From the NCBI GenBank assembly GCA_964351365.1, contig CAYGNP010000011.1, positions 1 to 64,000 of the forward strand: DNA of 64,000 nucleotides. Direction: 5' to 3'. Shown here in pieces: positions 6,975 through 16,486 of the stretch. This DNA comes from UBA1672 sp964351365 (lineage in GTDB: Bacteria > Pseudomonadota > Alphaproteobacteria > Micavibrionales > Micavibrionaceae). Made by a program: the position numbers and the translations under genes. How positions within the stretch are numbered: position 1 is the first letter of the stretch; the number at the start of each line of letters is the position of its first letter. The notes beneath the pieces were generated by a model. It made no database searches. It saw nothing but the letters and a program-made list of their open reading frames with translations, and had not been told where the DNA came from.

Positions 6975-9927
6975 AAGCGTTTATACGATTGCAGCAGGTA
7001 AGCCGTTTTCAAAGGTTTTGGTGCAATATTTGTTGCAGCAAACTCTGGATGAGCCAGAATTTTTAACACAGTATCGTTTATTTCTTCCCTCACGGCGGGC
7101 TTGCAGGATTGTGCGTGATACATTTTTATCCATGAATGCGGGGCGGGCGATGTTATTGCCGCGTATGAGCCCGATTGGTGAGGTGGATGAGGATGAGCTG
7201 TCGCTCATGATGTTTGGGCAGGCGCAGGGTGTGCTTGATATACCGCCTGCGATTTCACCGATGCACAGGCAATTGCTGCTTTCTAAGCTTATTGCCTCGC
7301 GTCCGGATTATAAGCAAGGGGCTGATCAGGCGTTGTTGCTTGCACGGGCCTTGTGTCAGCTAATGGATCAGATTTTGGTGGAGGAGCTTGATGTGAGCGC
7401 GCTTGAGCATCTTGTTCCGGAGGATTTTGCATCTCATTGGCAGATAACACTCGATTTTTTAAAGATTATTACAGAGTACTGGCCTCGCATTCTTGCAGAG
7501 CAAAATCTGATTGAATCTGTGCAGCGTCGGCGTATTTTATTGCAATCAATAGCGCAGCATTGGGTCGAGTGCCCGCCGGATTATCCGGTAATTGCTGCGG
7601 GTTCTACGGGCTCTATTCCTGCGGTGGGGCGGTTTTTGAGCGTTGTTGCGGGGATGGAGCGGGGGGCTGTTGTTTTGCCTGGTCTGGATCTGGATTTGGA
7701 CGAAGAGGCGTGGGGACATATTGAGGAAAGTCATCCGCAATACGGTCTGAAAGGGACGATTGAGGCGATTGGCATCAGGCGGGAAGAGGTGCACGTTCTG
7801 CCCTGCGACGTTGAGGGGCGCTCAGTTGATCGTGGCGCTCTGGTTCAGACGCTTATGCTGCCTGCGCGTGATAGTGCGCGGTGGAGAGGTTTTGGCACAA
7901 ATAATGATGTGAAAGCGCAGCTTGAAGGCGTGCGCTATTTTTCCTGTATCTCTTCGCAGCAGGAGGCATCGCTGATTGCGTTTTTGATGCGTGAGGCGCT
8001 GGAGGTTCCTGATCGTGTGACTGCCCTTGTTACGCCGGATCGTGCTTTGGCGCGGGCGGTTGCGGCGGCGTGTCAGCGTTGGGGGATCGAGGTTGATGAT
8101 TCCGCAGGACAGGCGCTTTCTGGGAGCAGGATTGGCATATTCGCGTCATTGACGCTCAATGCCATGGCACATAAATTCGATCCAGTTTCGATGCTTGCGC
8201 TTATGAAATCACCTCTGTGTCGCATGGGGTATTCAAAATCAGACATCCGTAGCGTTTTGAGTCATTTTGAACGCTCTTTTTTAAGGCAAGACCTTATAAT
8301 TCAATCATTTATACAGTTGCGCGATGAGATTGATAAAACGGGACAGCACGTATCAGTCCTAAAATTTTATGATCGATTTCTGGAGGCTACTGCGCCAATG
8401 CGCACCATGAAGGGCGGGGTTCATGATTTCACAAAAATGCTTCAGGTTCATATTGGTGTCATGGAAGCACTGGCGCAAACTGATGATTCAGATGGTGCAC
8501 AGATGCTCTGGCGAGGTGATGCGGGGGAGAGCGCGTCACGGTTTTTCACGGAGCTGTTTCAATATGGTGAATTGATTGGTGCAGTGAATTTTGATGATTA
8601 TGGACGTATTCTGGAGGCGTTGATGCAGGGCGTAAGTGTGCGCTCAGCTTACGGGGTTCACCCGCGTCTTCTGATTCTGGGACAGCTTGAGGCGCGGCTA
8701 AGTCATGCGGACCGTGTGATTATCGGGGGAATGAATGAGGGTACATGGCCGGGCGATGCGGGCTATGATCCCTGGATGTCGCGGCCGATGCGTGAGCGAT
8801 TCGGTTTGCCGGGCCTGGATCAAGCTATTGGCATTGCGGCGCATGACTTTATGCAGAATTTTGCGTGCGCCGATGTTATTTTAACGCGCAGTGAGCGTGT
8901 TGAGCGTGCGCCAACAGTGCCCTCGAGATGGCTTTCACGGCTGGAGACAATTATTAGTGCGGCGGGGCTTCGTTTGTCTGATTTTACACCGCATCATTAT
9001 ATGCAGTGGGTTGATGATTTTGATAAAGCACAGAGTTTTAAGCCATATTTGCGGCCGGCGCCGTGCCCGCCTGTTGTATCACGACCTGCAAGCGTGTCTG
9101 TTACTAAAGTTGAGACGTGGCTAAAGGATCCTTATGCGATTTATATGTATTATGTATTGAATTTACGCAAGTTAAGGCCAATTGTGCAGGATAATGATGC
9201 GGCTATGCGCGGGAGCGTTTTGCATGAGGTTCTTGACCAATTTATGCGCGAAAACCCTATAAATTTGCCTGATAATGCACAGCAAAAAGTCATGGATATT
9301 GCAAAAAATATCATTGAGATGCGTGTTGAGGATATGGATGCCCTTTATTATTGGTTACCGAAGCTGAATAAAATTACGGATTGGTTTGTGCAGCATGAGA
9401 GAGGTTGGCGCAGCAAAGCCGCGTACGGTGCGTCTGAGATTAAGGGCAGCAGAGAATTTGATATTGATGGTGTGCCATTTGAATTGCACGGCACAGCAGA
9501 CAGGATTGATAGAATAGGCGATGGGTATGGGATTATCGATTATAAATCGGGCGGGGCTTATAGAGGATCAAGTATTTTAAAGGGTGAGAATGCGCAGTTG
9601 CCGCTTGAGGGGCTGATTATGGAGGGGGGTGGATTTGCGCATGCGGGATTTATAGCAGGAAGTGTAAAATATCTAGGGTATTGGATCTTAAATGGAGCGG
9701 ATGCCGGCGGCAAGGTTTCTGAAGTGGATAGCGGATTGGAGGCGTGCCTAGAGCGCGTGCATGAGGGTTTATGTGCACTGATTAGGACATTTCGGGGCAA
9801 AGACGTGCCGTTTTATGCCATTCCGGATGTGGCGAATGCGCCGCGGTATAATGATTATGAGCATATTTCCAGGTTGAAGGAGTGGGCAAGTTTGGAGGAG
9901 GGGGCTGAGGCGAGTGGTTATGAATGA
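6904..9927 (+). CDS. addB: Double-strand break repair protein AddB
   Basis: AddB is the second subunit of the AddAB helicase-nuclease, which resects double-strand breaks for RecA loading. The protein is about 1000 residues, of alphaproteobacterial type. LFLPSRRACRI near the N-terminus starts an inactivated helicase-like region. The C-terminal third is a RecB-family nuclease with RGSVLHEVLDQF (His), GTADRIDRI (Asp) and IIDYKSGG (Asp-x-Lys). The start is uncertain: the first ATG (6904) gives a Lys/Arg-rich N-terminus lying wholly inside murU, whereas family members begin close to the IAAGKPF segment, so a TTG near 6955 may be the true start. The end overlaps addA by 14 bases. Confidence 0.93.
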   Translation: MRVMKSVRKKQSKWRRKLDYRANKSVYTIAAGKPFSKVLVQYLLQQTLDEPEFLTQYRLFLPSRRACRIVRDTFLSMNAGRAMLLPRMSPIGEVDEDELSLMMFGQAQGVLDIPPAISPMHRQLLLSKLIASRPDYKQGADQALLLARALCQLMDQILVEELDVSALEHLVPEDFASHWQITLDFLKIITEYWPRILAEQNLIESVQRRRILLQSIAQHWVECPPDYPVIAAGSTGSIPAVGRFLSVVAGMERGAVVLPGLDLDLDEEAWGHIEESHPQYGLKGTIEAIGIRREEVHVLPCDVEGRSVDRGALVQTLMLPARDSARWRGFGTNNDVKAQLEGVRYFSCISSQQEASLIAFLMREALEVPDRVTALVTPDRALARAVAAACQRWGIEVDDSAGQALSGSRIGIFASLTLNAMAHKFDPVSMLALMKSPLCRMGYSKSDIRSVLSHFERSFLRQDLIIQSFIQLRDEIDKTGQHVSVLKFYDRFLEATAPMRTMKGGVHDFTKMLQVHIGVMEALAQTDDSDGAQMLWRGDAGESASRFFTELFQYGELIGAVNFDDYGRILEALMQGVSVRSAYGVHPRLLILGQLEARLSHADRVIIGGMNEGTWPGDAGYDPWMSRPMRERFGLPGLDQAIGIAAHDFMQNFACADVILTRSERVERAPTVPSRWLSRLETIISAAGLRLSDFTPHHYMQWVDDFDKAQSFKPYLRPAPCPPVVSRPASVSVTKVETWLKDPYAIYMYYVLNLRKLRPIVQDNDAAMRGSVLHEVLDQFMRENPINLPDNAQQKVMDIAKNIIEMRVEDMDALYYWLPKLNKITDWFVQHERGWRSKAAYGASEIKGSREFDIDGVPFELHGTADRIDRIGDGYGIIDYKSGGAYRGSSILKGENAQLPLEGLIMEGGGFAHAGFIAGSVKYLGYWILNGADAGGKVSEVDSGLEACLERVHEGLCALIRTFRGKDVPFYAIPDVANAPRYNDYEHISRLKEWASLEEGAEASGYE

Positions 9928-12900
9928 TGTGCGCATGAAAAATCACAACGAGGATGGCGGTGTTGACCCGCATCTGCGTCAGCGTGCGGCGTCAAATCCT
10001 GAAAATTCAATCTGGGTGGGCGCTTCGGCGGGGACAGGCAAAACGAAAGTTTTGACGGATCGTGTTCTGAGGTTGCTGCTTCCAAGGCGAGATGGTAGCC
10101 CCGGGACACCGGCACACCGCATTTTATGCCTGACATTTACGAAAGCTGCGGCCAATGAGATGGCGCTGCGGGTGAATAATATTCTAGGGCATTGGGCGGT
10201 TATGGCGCGCGAATCGCTGATGGCGTCGATTGAGGAACTGACCGGGGAGGTAGCGCATGAGGCGCAGATTATGGCGGCGCAGAAATTGTTTGCAGAGACG
10301 ATTGATAGTCCGGGTGGGCTGAGAATTATGACGATCCATTCATTCTGTCAATCGGTGCTTGGGCGCTTTCCTCTGGAGGCGGGGTTGGCCCCTAACTTTC
10401 AATTGATGGATGAGGTGCAGGCAAGTGCGTTGATGGCACAGGCGCAGCGGTTAGTCTTAAGAGATGCGCAGCGCGATGAAATGGCGGGTTCCGGTGTTGC
10501 TGATGCGATGAATTTGCTGGTGCATGCGCTGGATGAGGCGAGATTTACAGCGATTATGAGAGGAATTTGCGCCGAGCGTCATCAGCTTGCGAATATCACG
10601 CGAAAGTATGGAGATGTTGAGGGAATTTACCGGCAAATTTGTGCGTATTACAAAATTGATCCGTTATGCGCCGAAGTCTCTGTGAGTGTGGGTTTGGATG
10701 AGGCGAATTTGCGGCTTGCGGCGGCGGCGTTGCTTGAGGATAAGGGGAAAACCGGGCCTGCGCTGGCGCCTGGTATTATTGGCTGGTTGAATATGGACTG
10801 CGAGGGACGAGAGAAAAATTTTGAAAATTATGTGTCTATTTTTATAACAACAAGTGGTGAAGCGCGCACAAGCGGTTTTCCAGCGAAGGCCGTGGCGGAA
10901 GCGTTTCCAGAGTGTGGGCGTATTTTGCGTTCTGAGGCGCAGCGTTTGATTGATATTATTGAGCTCAAAAATCGCCATACTTCCGCGCAACTGACGCGCG
11001 CTGCGCTGATTTTTGGGCAGGAGATGATTAAGCGTTATGAGGAGATGAAGGCGGCGCGCGCTGTACTTGATTATGATGATTTAATTCTGAACGCGATTGC
11101 ATTGCTGCGTGGGCAAGCAAGCGGGATTGGCGGGATGGAAGGGGCTGCGGCGTGGGTGATGTATAAGCTCGATGGCGGGCTTGATCATATTCTTGTTGAT
11201 GAGGCGCAGGATACGAATCCGGAGCAATGGGGCATTATTGAGGCGCTCAGTAATGAATTTTTCAGCGGATATAGTGCGCGCGATAATATTTTGCGTACGT
11301 CTTTTACGGTGGGGGATGTGAAGCAATCTATTTATAGCTTTCAGCGCGCAGCGCCGGAAGAATTTCAGCGTATGCAGAGTTTATTTAATCAAAAAATCAA
11401 AGCAGCGGGTTTGCGTAACGAAAATGTTAATCTGGACATATCTTTTCGGACAACAAAGAGTGTTTTGCAGGTTGTTGATCGTGTTTTTCAGGATTCGCAT
11501 CTGAATAACGCCGTTGGCGGGGGTGAAATTCACCATATTTCTTACAGGCGCGGGCAGGCGGGTCTGGTTGAATTATGGCCTTTATTTGAGACGGAGCGCA
11601 AGGAGGTGCGTGATGCATGGGCCGCGCCGGTAGAGGTTAAGGGTCAGCAGAGTGCATCGGTGGCTTTGGCGGAGGTGGTTGCCGAAAAAATACGCGTCAT
11701 GTTGGATCGTAAGGAAGCTCTAGAGCCCTATGGCCGGGCAATAGAGCCGGGTGATTTTATGATTCTCGTGCGGTCCAGAAACGCATTTGTGGAGCAGGTT
11801 GTTCGTGCGCTGAAGGCGCGGTTCATTCCTGTTAGTGGGGCAGATCGCATGATTTTGGGTCAGCAATTAGCGGTGCAGGATTTGATAGCAATGGCTCAGT
11901 TTTGTCTGTTGCCGCAGGATGATTTAACCCTCGGGAGTGTTTTAAAATCGCCGTTACTTGGTTGGGATGAAGATGAATTATTTTCGCTGGCGTATAAGCG
12001 CAAAGGATCTTTGTGGGAAGAAATTTGTAATTTTGATTCAGATAAATTATCTGATGTGAAATCCGAGATTAGATGTGTGAGCGATGAGAAAAGGGAAGCT
12101 GCGCGGGTTTATCTCTCTGAATATATCGGACGTGCAGGCGTTATGGGCGCGTATGAGTTTTTTAGCAGAATCCTTACTCAGGGATGTCCTGCGGATGATT
12201 TTTCAGGTTTGAGGGCGATAAAGGCGCGTTTGGGGCAGGATGCGCAAGATCCGATTGAAGAGTTATTGCTCGAGGCGCAGGCTTTTTCGCATGACCATAT
12301 CGATCATTTGCAGCTTTTTGTGGCGCATCTGGAACAGAATGAGCGTGAAATTAAGCGTGAGATGGAGGAAAGTGGTGGGCATGTGCGAATCATGACGATT
12401 CATGGCTCTAAGGGGCTGCAGGCTCCGATTGTTATTTTGCCAGACACAATCCTGAGCAGTGCGGCCAAGAAACCTGATCGAATGCTGTGGCCGAACAAGA
12501 CTGGGCTTGATGTTCCGTTCTTTTCACCGCGTAAAAACAGCGATCCGAAGGCTTATATTGATATTTACGATGTTGTTCAGGCCTTAGATGAACAGGAATA
12601 TTACCGTTTGCTTTATGTTGCCATGACGCGGGCGGCGGACAGGCTTTATGTTGGGGGGTATGTTGGTTCTAAAGGCGCGCAGGAGCGTTCCTGGTATTTT
12701 AAAATCAAGGCGGCGATGGAGGCGGATGAAAATTGTGCAATATTAGAAGATGGCAGGCTGCGGGTTGAGCATGCGCAGGAGGCTGCGCCGGATAAAATGC
12801 GTCATGAGCGTGCACGTACAAATGCGCAGCTCGCTCTGCCGGAATGGGCGCTGCAGGGGGCGCCAGCAGAGCCATTACCGCCAAGGCCTCTTATTCCTTC

Positions 12901-13438
12901 ACGGCCATCTCTGGAAGATAGTGAAACAGCGCAATCACCGATGGTTTCAGGGTTTGAGAGCAAATTTAAACGCGGCAATATTACGCATAAATTGCTGCAA
13001 TTTTTGCCGGACTTTGATGCGGACGTGCGACGCAAAGCGGCGATGAATTTTGTGCAAAAACAGGCGAGCGATTTGGCGCCAAAAGTGCAGCAAAGTATTG
13101 TTGATGAGGTTTTGGCAGTTCTATCGCGCCCTGATTACGCACCTTTTTTTCAAAAAGGCTCGCTTGCGGAGGTGCCTGTGACGGGGTTAACGGCGGATCA
13201 CCGCATAGTGAGTGGGCAGATTGACCGGCTTGTTGTCGGGAAAAGCGATATTTGGATATTAGATTATAAGACCAACCGTCCGCCGCCGCGGGATGTGAAG
13301 AATGTTCCGGCGGTTTATAAAAACCAAATGCGAGCGTACCGTGATTCGATTATGCAGATTTATCCAGATCGAGCGGTCCATTGCGCCCTTTTATGGACTG
13401 ATGGGCCGTCTCTGATGATATTGGATGATGTTCTGTAG
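9914..13438 (+). CDS. addA: Double-strand break repair helicase AddA
   Basis: AddA is the UvrD/Rep-type helicase and nuclease subunit of AddAB. The 1174-residue product shows Walker A GASAGTGKT (about 36-44), LTFTKAAANEM, the DEAQD Walker B box, VGDVKQSIYSFQRA, TIHGSKGLQAPIV, and YVAMTRA (motif VI). A C-terminal RecB-type nuclease has SGQIDRLV and ILDYKTNR. All helicase motifs look intact. A GTG at 9914 and an ATG at 9920 are both possible; GGAGGAG just upstream fits either. It overlaps addB, implying coupled synthesis of the two subunits. It ends one base before the convergent trxA stop. Confidence 0.97.
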   Translation: MVMNDVRMKNHNEDGGVDPHLRQRAASNPENSIWVGASAGTGKTKVLTDRVLRLLLPRRDGSPGTPAHRILCLTFTKAAANEMALRVNNILGHWAVMARESLMASIEELTGEVAHEAQIMAAQKLFAETIDSPGGLRIMTIHSFCQSVLGRFPLEAGLAPNFQLMDEVQASALMAQAQRLVLRDAQRDEMAGSGVADAMNLLVHALDEARFTAIMRGICAERHQLANITRKYGDVEGIYRQICAYYKIDPLCAEVSVSVGLDEANLRLAAAALLEDKGKTGPALAPGIIGWLNMDCEGREKNFENYVSIFITTSGEARTSGFPAKAVAEAFPECGRILRSEAQRLIDIIELKNRHTSAQLTRAALIFGQEMIKRYEEMKAARAVLDYDDLILNAIALLRGQASGIGGMEGAAAWVMYKLDGGLDHILVDEAQDTNPEQWGIIEALSNEFFSGYSARDNILRTSFTVGDVKQSIYSFQRAAPEEFQRMQSLFNQKIKAAGLRNENVNLDISFRTTKSVLQVVDRVFQDSHLNNAVGGGEIHHISYRRGQAGLVELWPLFETERKEVRDAWAAPVEVKGQQSASVALAEVVAEKIRVMLDRKEALEPYGRAIEPGDFMILVRSRNAFVEQVVRALKARFIPVSGADRMILGQQLAVQDLIAMAQFCLLPQDDLTLGSVLKSPLLGWDEDELFSLAYKRKGSLWEEICNFDSDKLSDVKSEIRCVSDEKREAARVYLSEYIGRAGVMGAYEFFSRILTQGCPADDFSGLRAIKARLGQDAQDPIEELLLEAQAFSHDHIDHLQLFVAHLEQNEREIKREMEESGGHVRIMTIHGSKGLQAPIVILPDTILSSAAKKPDRMLWPNKTGLDVPFFSPRKNSDPKAYIDIYDVVQALDEQEYYRLLYVAMTRAADRLYVGGYVGSKGAQERSWYFKIKAAMEADENCAILEDGRLRVEHAQEAAPDKMRHERARTNAQLALPEWALQGAPAEPLPPRPLIPSRPSLEDSETAQSPMVSGFESKFKRGNITHKLLQFLPDFDADVRRKAAMNFVQKQASDLAPKVQQSIVDEVLAVLSRPDYAPFFQKGSLAEVPVTGLTADHRIVSGQIDRLVVGKSDIWILDYKTNRPPPRDVKNVPAVYKNQMRAYRDSIMQIYPDRAVHCALLWTDGPSLMILDDVL

Positions 13439-13439
13439 C

Positions 13440-13760
13440 TTAAATCTGGCCAGATATCCACTCGCTGAGCTGTGATTTTGGCATACCGCCAACGCGTGTA
13501 TCAACGACTTTTCCGTCTTTGAACAACATTAATGTTGGCACGCCGCGAAGCCCATATTTTGTAGGGGTTTCAGGGGCGTCCTCGATGTTCATTTTGACGA
13601 TTTTGACTTTGCCGCTGAGTTCATTTGCCACTTCTTCGACGATGGGCATTAAGGTTTTGCACGGGCCGCACCATTCAGCCCAGAAGTCAACAAGGACGGG
13701 CTCGCTTGCGCTGATGACTTCGGCTTCGAAATTGGTATCATTTACGGCTTGTAGGGACAT
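13440..13760 (-). CDS. trxA: Thioredoxin
   Basis: This is a small cytoplasmic disulfide reductase of 106 residues. It carries the active site WCGPC at 30-34, the cis-Pro loop RGVPTLMLF near 72-80, and the full single-domain thioredoxin length. It receives electrons from thioredoxin reductase (not in this window). It is convergent with addA, with one base between the stop codons, and divergent from the HIT gene. The addBA-trxA order is the usual alphaproteobacterial one. Confidence 0.97.
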   Translation of the reverse strand: MSLQAVNDTNFEAEVISASEPVLVDFWAEWCGPCKTLMPIVEEVANELSGKVKIVKMNIEDAPETPTKYGLRGVPTLMLFKDGKVVDTRVGGMPKSQLSEWISGQI

Positions 13761-13869
13761 GAGTGTATTCCTTTTTCTTAAAATATATCATTAAATATGA
13801 GGAAGTCTTGGGATTCGTCAAGGGTTTCCCTGAAGACTTATTCGTTGGTTAACAAAAAAGGTTTCAAAA

Positions 13870-14235
13870 ATGCACGCGGTTTATGATGAGAATAATATAT
13901 TCGCCAAGATTTTACGCGGAGAGATTCCGTGTAACAAGGTTTATGAGGATGGACATGTGCTGGCGTTTCATGATATTGAGCCACAGGCACCCGTACATGT
14001 GCTCGTGATTCCCAAGGGGGCGTATGTGTCGATTGTTGATTTTGGAGAGCACGCGGCGCCTGATGAGATTAAAGCGTTTTTTGCAGCGGTTGCCAAGATT
14101 GCGCAGGATAACGGTCTCGTGCAGTCAGGCTTTCGCAGTATTGCAAATTGCGGCGCGCATGGCGGGCAGGAGGTGCCGCATTTCCATGTGCATTTGCTCG
14201 GCGGGAAAAAGCTTGGGCCTATGCTTGGCGCATAA
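13870..14235 (+). CDS. HIT family protein (HinT-like)
   Basis: This is a 121-residue histidine-triad nucleotide-binding protein. The triad HFHVHLL has its His residues at 104, 106 and 108, and the N-terminal FAKILRGEIPCNKVYED is typical of HinT/PKCI phosphoramidases, which hydrolyse AMP-linked phosphoramidates. The length and C-terminal GGKKLGPML match HinT. The 3' end overlaps the convergent unknown gene by 17 bases. Confidence 0.93.
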   Translation: MHAVYDENNIFAKILRGEIPCNKVYEDGHVLAFHDIEPQAPVHVLVIPKGAYVSIVDFGEHAAPDEIKAFFAAVAKIAQDNGLVQSGFRSIANCGAHGGQEVPHFHVHLLGGKKLGPMLGA

Positions 14236-14800
14236 TGCGTTTTTGTGGCTGAGCCGGGAATGCAATCACGTTATTTGTGTATGTGTAAGGTATTTGGGCT
14301 TGCTCGGGGCTTTCGAGCAATTCCTGGATCTGGTCGATGATGATGAGGTGTGCCTGCATCTGGATTTCGAGAATGCCTAGAATCTCTGCGATTTGAGGCG
14401 CGGTAATTTCAAAAGATAAAATGCAGAGGGAAAGGAGGTCGATTAGACCTTCTATGTCTTCGGCTATATTGCTGATCTTCTCTCGCTTGGTTTGTTCCCA
14501 CAGAGCGGGGTTGTCATTTGCGAGGTCGTCGCGCGCGGCGTAACATTCGATCAGGCGGTCGCATTCAAGATGCAAGAAATCAAGGTCTGAGGCGGCGATT
14601 CCCTCTAATGCGGTTATTTCCTGAAGGATGAAGGCGGAGGATAAAATAGCGTCTTCGGCGCATAGATCGCTGAGGATTTCGTGCAGGGCGTAAGTGGTTT
14701 CAGCGCTTGGCGCTGTGGCTGTGACCAGCAAATCACGAATGATGAGCGGGGTTTGTAGCCGGTTTTTTAAAAGTGCGCGTTGTTGTGTGTTTTGTGCCAT
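14219..14800 (-). CDS. Hypothetical protein (193 aa)
   Basis: I do not recognise this gene. The product is acidic, Leu/Ile/Ala-rich and predicted mainly helical, with no signal peptide or clear membrane segment. It has a more polar C-terminus ending in several Gln and Arg. GGAGGCC lies just upstream of the ATG at 14800, a good ribosome binding site. It overlaps the end of the HIT gene by 17 bases tail to tail. Confidence 0.65.
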   Translation of the reverse strand: MAQNTQQRALLKNRLQTPLIIRDLLVTATAPSAETTYALHEILSDLCAEDAILSSAFILQEITALEGIAASDLDFLHLECDRLIECYAARDDLANDNPALWEQTKREKISNIAEDIEGLIDLLSLCILSFEITAPQIAEILGILEIQMQAHLIIIDQIQELLESPEQAQIPYTYTNNVIAFPAQPQKRIMRQA

Positions 14801-14922
14801 GACGGCCTCCTGGGGTGAAATGTTCTATGATCTGGTTTAAGGGGTAAGTGTGAACAATTGCTTAACAGGACATGGTTTTTGTGATTTTATCTGAATTCAG
14901 GTGTGTGAGATGTGGAGTTTTT

Positions 14923-16437
14923 ATGGTCGCGCGGGTTAATACGGTTGCGTTTCAGGGGATTGAAGTTAAAGCCGTGGATGTGCAGGTGCAGCTCTCTAAC
15001 GGGTTGCCAGCGTTTAATATTGTGGGGCTGCCTGATAAGGCGGTGGCGGAGAGCAAAGAGCGGGTGCGGGCGGCGCTGCATGCTCTGGGTTTATCATTAC
15101 CGCCAAAACGCCTGACGGTGAATATGGCGCCGGCGGATCTGTCAAAAGAAGGTAGCCATTTCGACTTACCCATTGCTTTGGGGGTGCTCGGTGCGATGGG
15201 GGTTATTCCGAAAGAGGAGCTTGCGGAGTATGTCGTTTTGGGGGAATTATCCCTTGATGCAGGTATACGCGCGGTGTCGGGTGTACTTCCCGCGGCGATG
15301 CATGCGGGGGAGATGGGGTGGAGTCTGATTTGCCCTAAAGCGTGCGGATCGGAGGCGGTATGGGCGGGGGATATTGATATCCTTGCACCGGGGGATTTGC
15401 TCCAAATTATTAACCATATTAAGGGAAATCAGGTGTTGTCGCGGCCAGAGGCTGTGTTGTCTAATGATAACAAACAGGTCGTAGCGGATTTATTTTCTGT
15501 TAAGGGGCAGGAGAGCGCGAAACGCGCTCTGGAGATAGCGGCAGCGGGTGGGCATAATATGCTGATGATTGGTCCGCCGGGCAGTGGAAAATCGATGCTC
15601 GCGAGCTGCTTGCCGGGCATTTTGCCGGAGCTATCTCCGCGGGAGGCGTTAGAATTATCGATGGTTCATTCGCTGGCGGGGGAATTACCGGAAGGGGGCT
15701 TGATTAAAACGCGGCCGTTCAGATCGCCGCATCAATCGGCGTCTCAGCCAGCGTTAATCGGTGGTGGGCAGAAGATTAAGCCGGGGGAAATATCCCTTGC
15801 GCATCATGGCGTTTTATTTCTCGACGAGCTGCCGGAATTTGCGCGCTCTACTCTGGAGGCGTTGCGCCAGCCGATGGAGACGGGTAATGCGCTTGTGGCG
15901 CGGGCGAATGCGCATATTCGCTATCCGGCGCGGTTTCAACTGGTTGCCGCGATGAACCCTTGCCGCTGCGGGTATCTGGGTGATGTGGATATGGAGTGCA
16001 CGAAGGCGCCGCGATGCGGGGTGGATTATCAATCAAAGATATCTGGCCCGCTGATGGACCGAATTGATATCCATGTTGATGTACCGCCTGTCAACATAGA
16101 GGATTTGCGCAACGCGCCAAGTGGTGAGACATCGGCGGTGATTGCAAAGCGGGTAGCGCGAGCGCGGGACATTCAAGCGGCGCGCTATGGGGGGGATGAG
16201 CAGGTGGTTAATGCGTACGTACAGGGTAAAGCCTTGGAAGAGATCACAAAAATGGATGATGAGACGCAAAATTTACTCAGCCGGGCGGTTGAGCAGGCCA
16301 AGATGTCGGCACGCGGATATTACCGGATTTTGCGGGTTGCGCGCACAATTGCGGATTTGAATGGTGGCGCGGAACATATCGGGCGGGCAGATGTGGCCGA
16401 GGCGCTGAGTTACCGGCGCATTGCTCTTGGGGGGTAA
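14923..16437 (+). CDS. YifB/ComM family Mg-chelatase-like AAA+ ATPase
   Basis: The 504-residue protein has the YifB layout: an N-terminal ChlI-like domain (FNIVGLPDKAVAESKERVRAA), an AAA+ core with Walker A GPPGSGKS and Walker B LFLDELPEF, the MNPCRCGYLGD segment, and a C-terminal Mg-chelatase-type domain (SARGYYRILRVARTIADL). ComM of this family is a helicase that promotes branch migration during natural transformation; in other bacteria the role is less clear. I chose the ATG at 14923, preceded by TGGAG, over a start at 14872, because the family begins with MVARVNTVAF-like sequence. No competence genes are visible nearby. Confidence 0.93.
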   Translation: MVARVNTVAFQGIEVKAVDVQVQLSNGLPAFNIVGLPDKAVAESKERVRAALHALGLSLPPKRLTVNMAPADLSKEGSHFDLPIALGVLGAMGVIPKEELAEYVVLGELSLDAGIRAVSGVLPAAMHAGEMGWSLICPKACGSEAVWAGDIDILAPGDLLQIINHIKGNQVLSRPEAVLSNDNKQVVADLFSVKGQESAKRALEIAAAGGHNMLMIGPPGSGKSMLASCLPGILPELSPREALELSMVHSLAGELPEGGLIKTRPFRSPHQSASQPALIGGGQKIKPGEISLAHHGVLFLDELPEFARSTLEALRQPMETGNALVARANAHIRYPARFQLVAAMNPCRCGYLGDVDMECTKAPRCGVDYQSKISGPLMDRIDIHVDVPPVNIEDLRNAPSGETSAVIAKRVARARDIQAARYGGDEQVVNAYVQGKALEEITKMDDETQNLLSRAVEQAKMSARGYYRILRVARTIADLNGGAEHIGRADVAEALSYRRIALGG

Positions 16438-16451
16438 GGGGATGATTTTAT

Positions 16452-16481
16452 TTGTAATTTTGGGTAATTTTGGGCTATAAT
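16452..16481 (+). promoter_or_regulatory. Sigma-70-like promoter, possibly giving a leaderless mRNA
   Basis: A -35-like TTGTAA (16452-16457) and a perfect -10 TATAAT (16476-16481) are separated by 18 bases. The ATG of the next gene starts at 16487, where transcription would be expected to begin, and I see no Shine-Dalgarno sequence in between. Confidence 0.6.
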
Positions 16482-16486
16482 TTGGT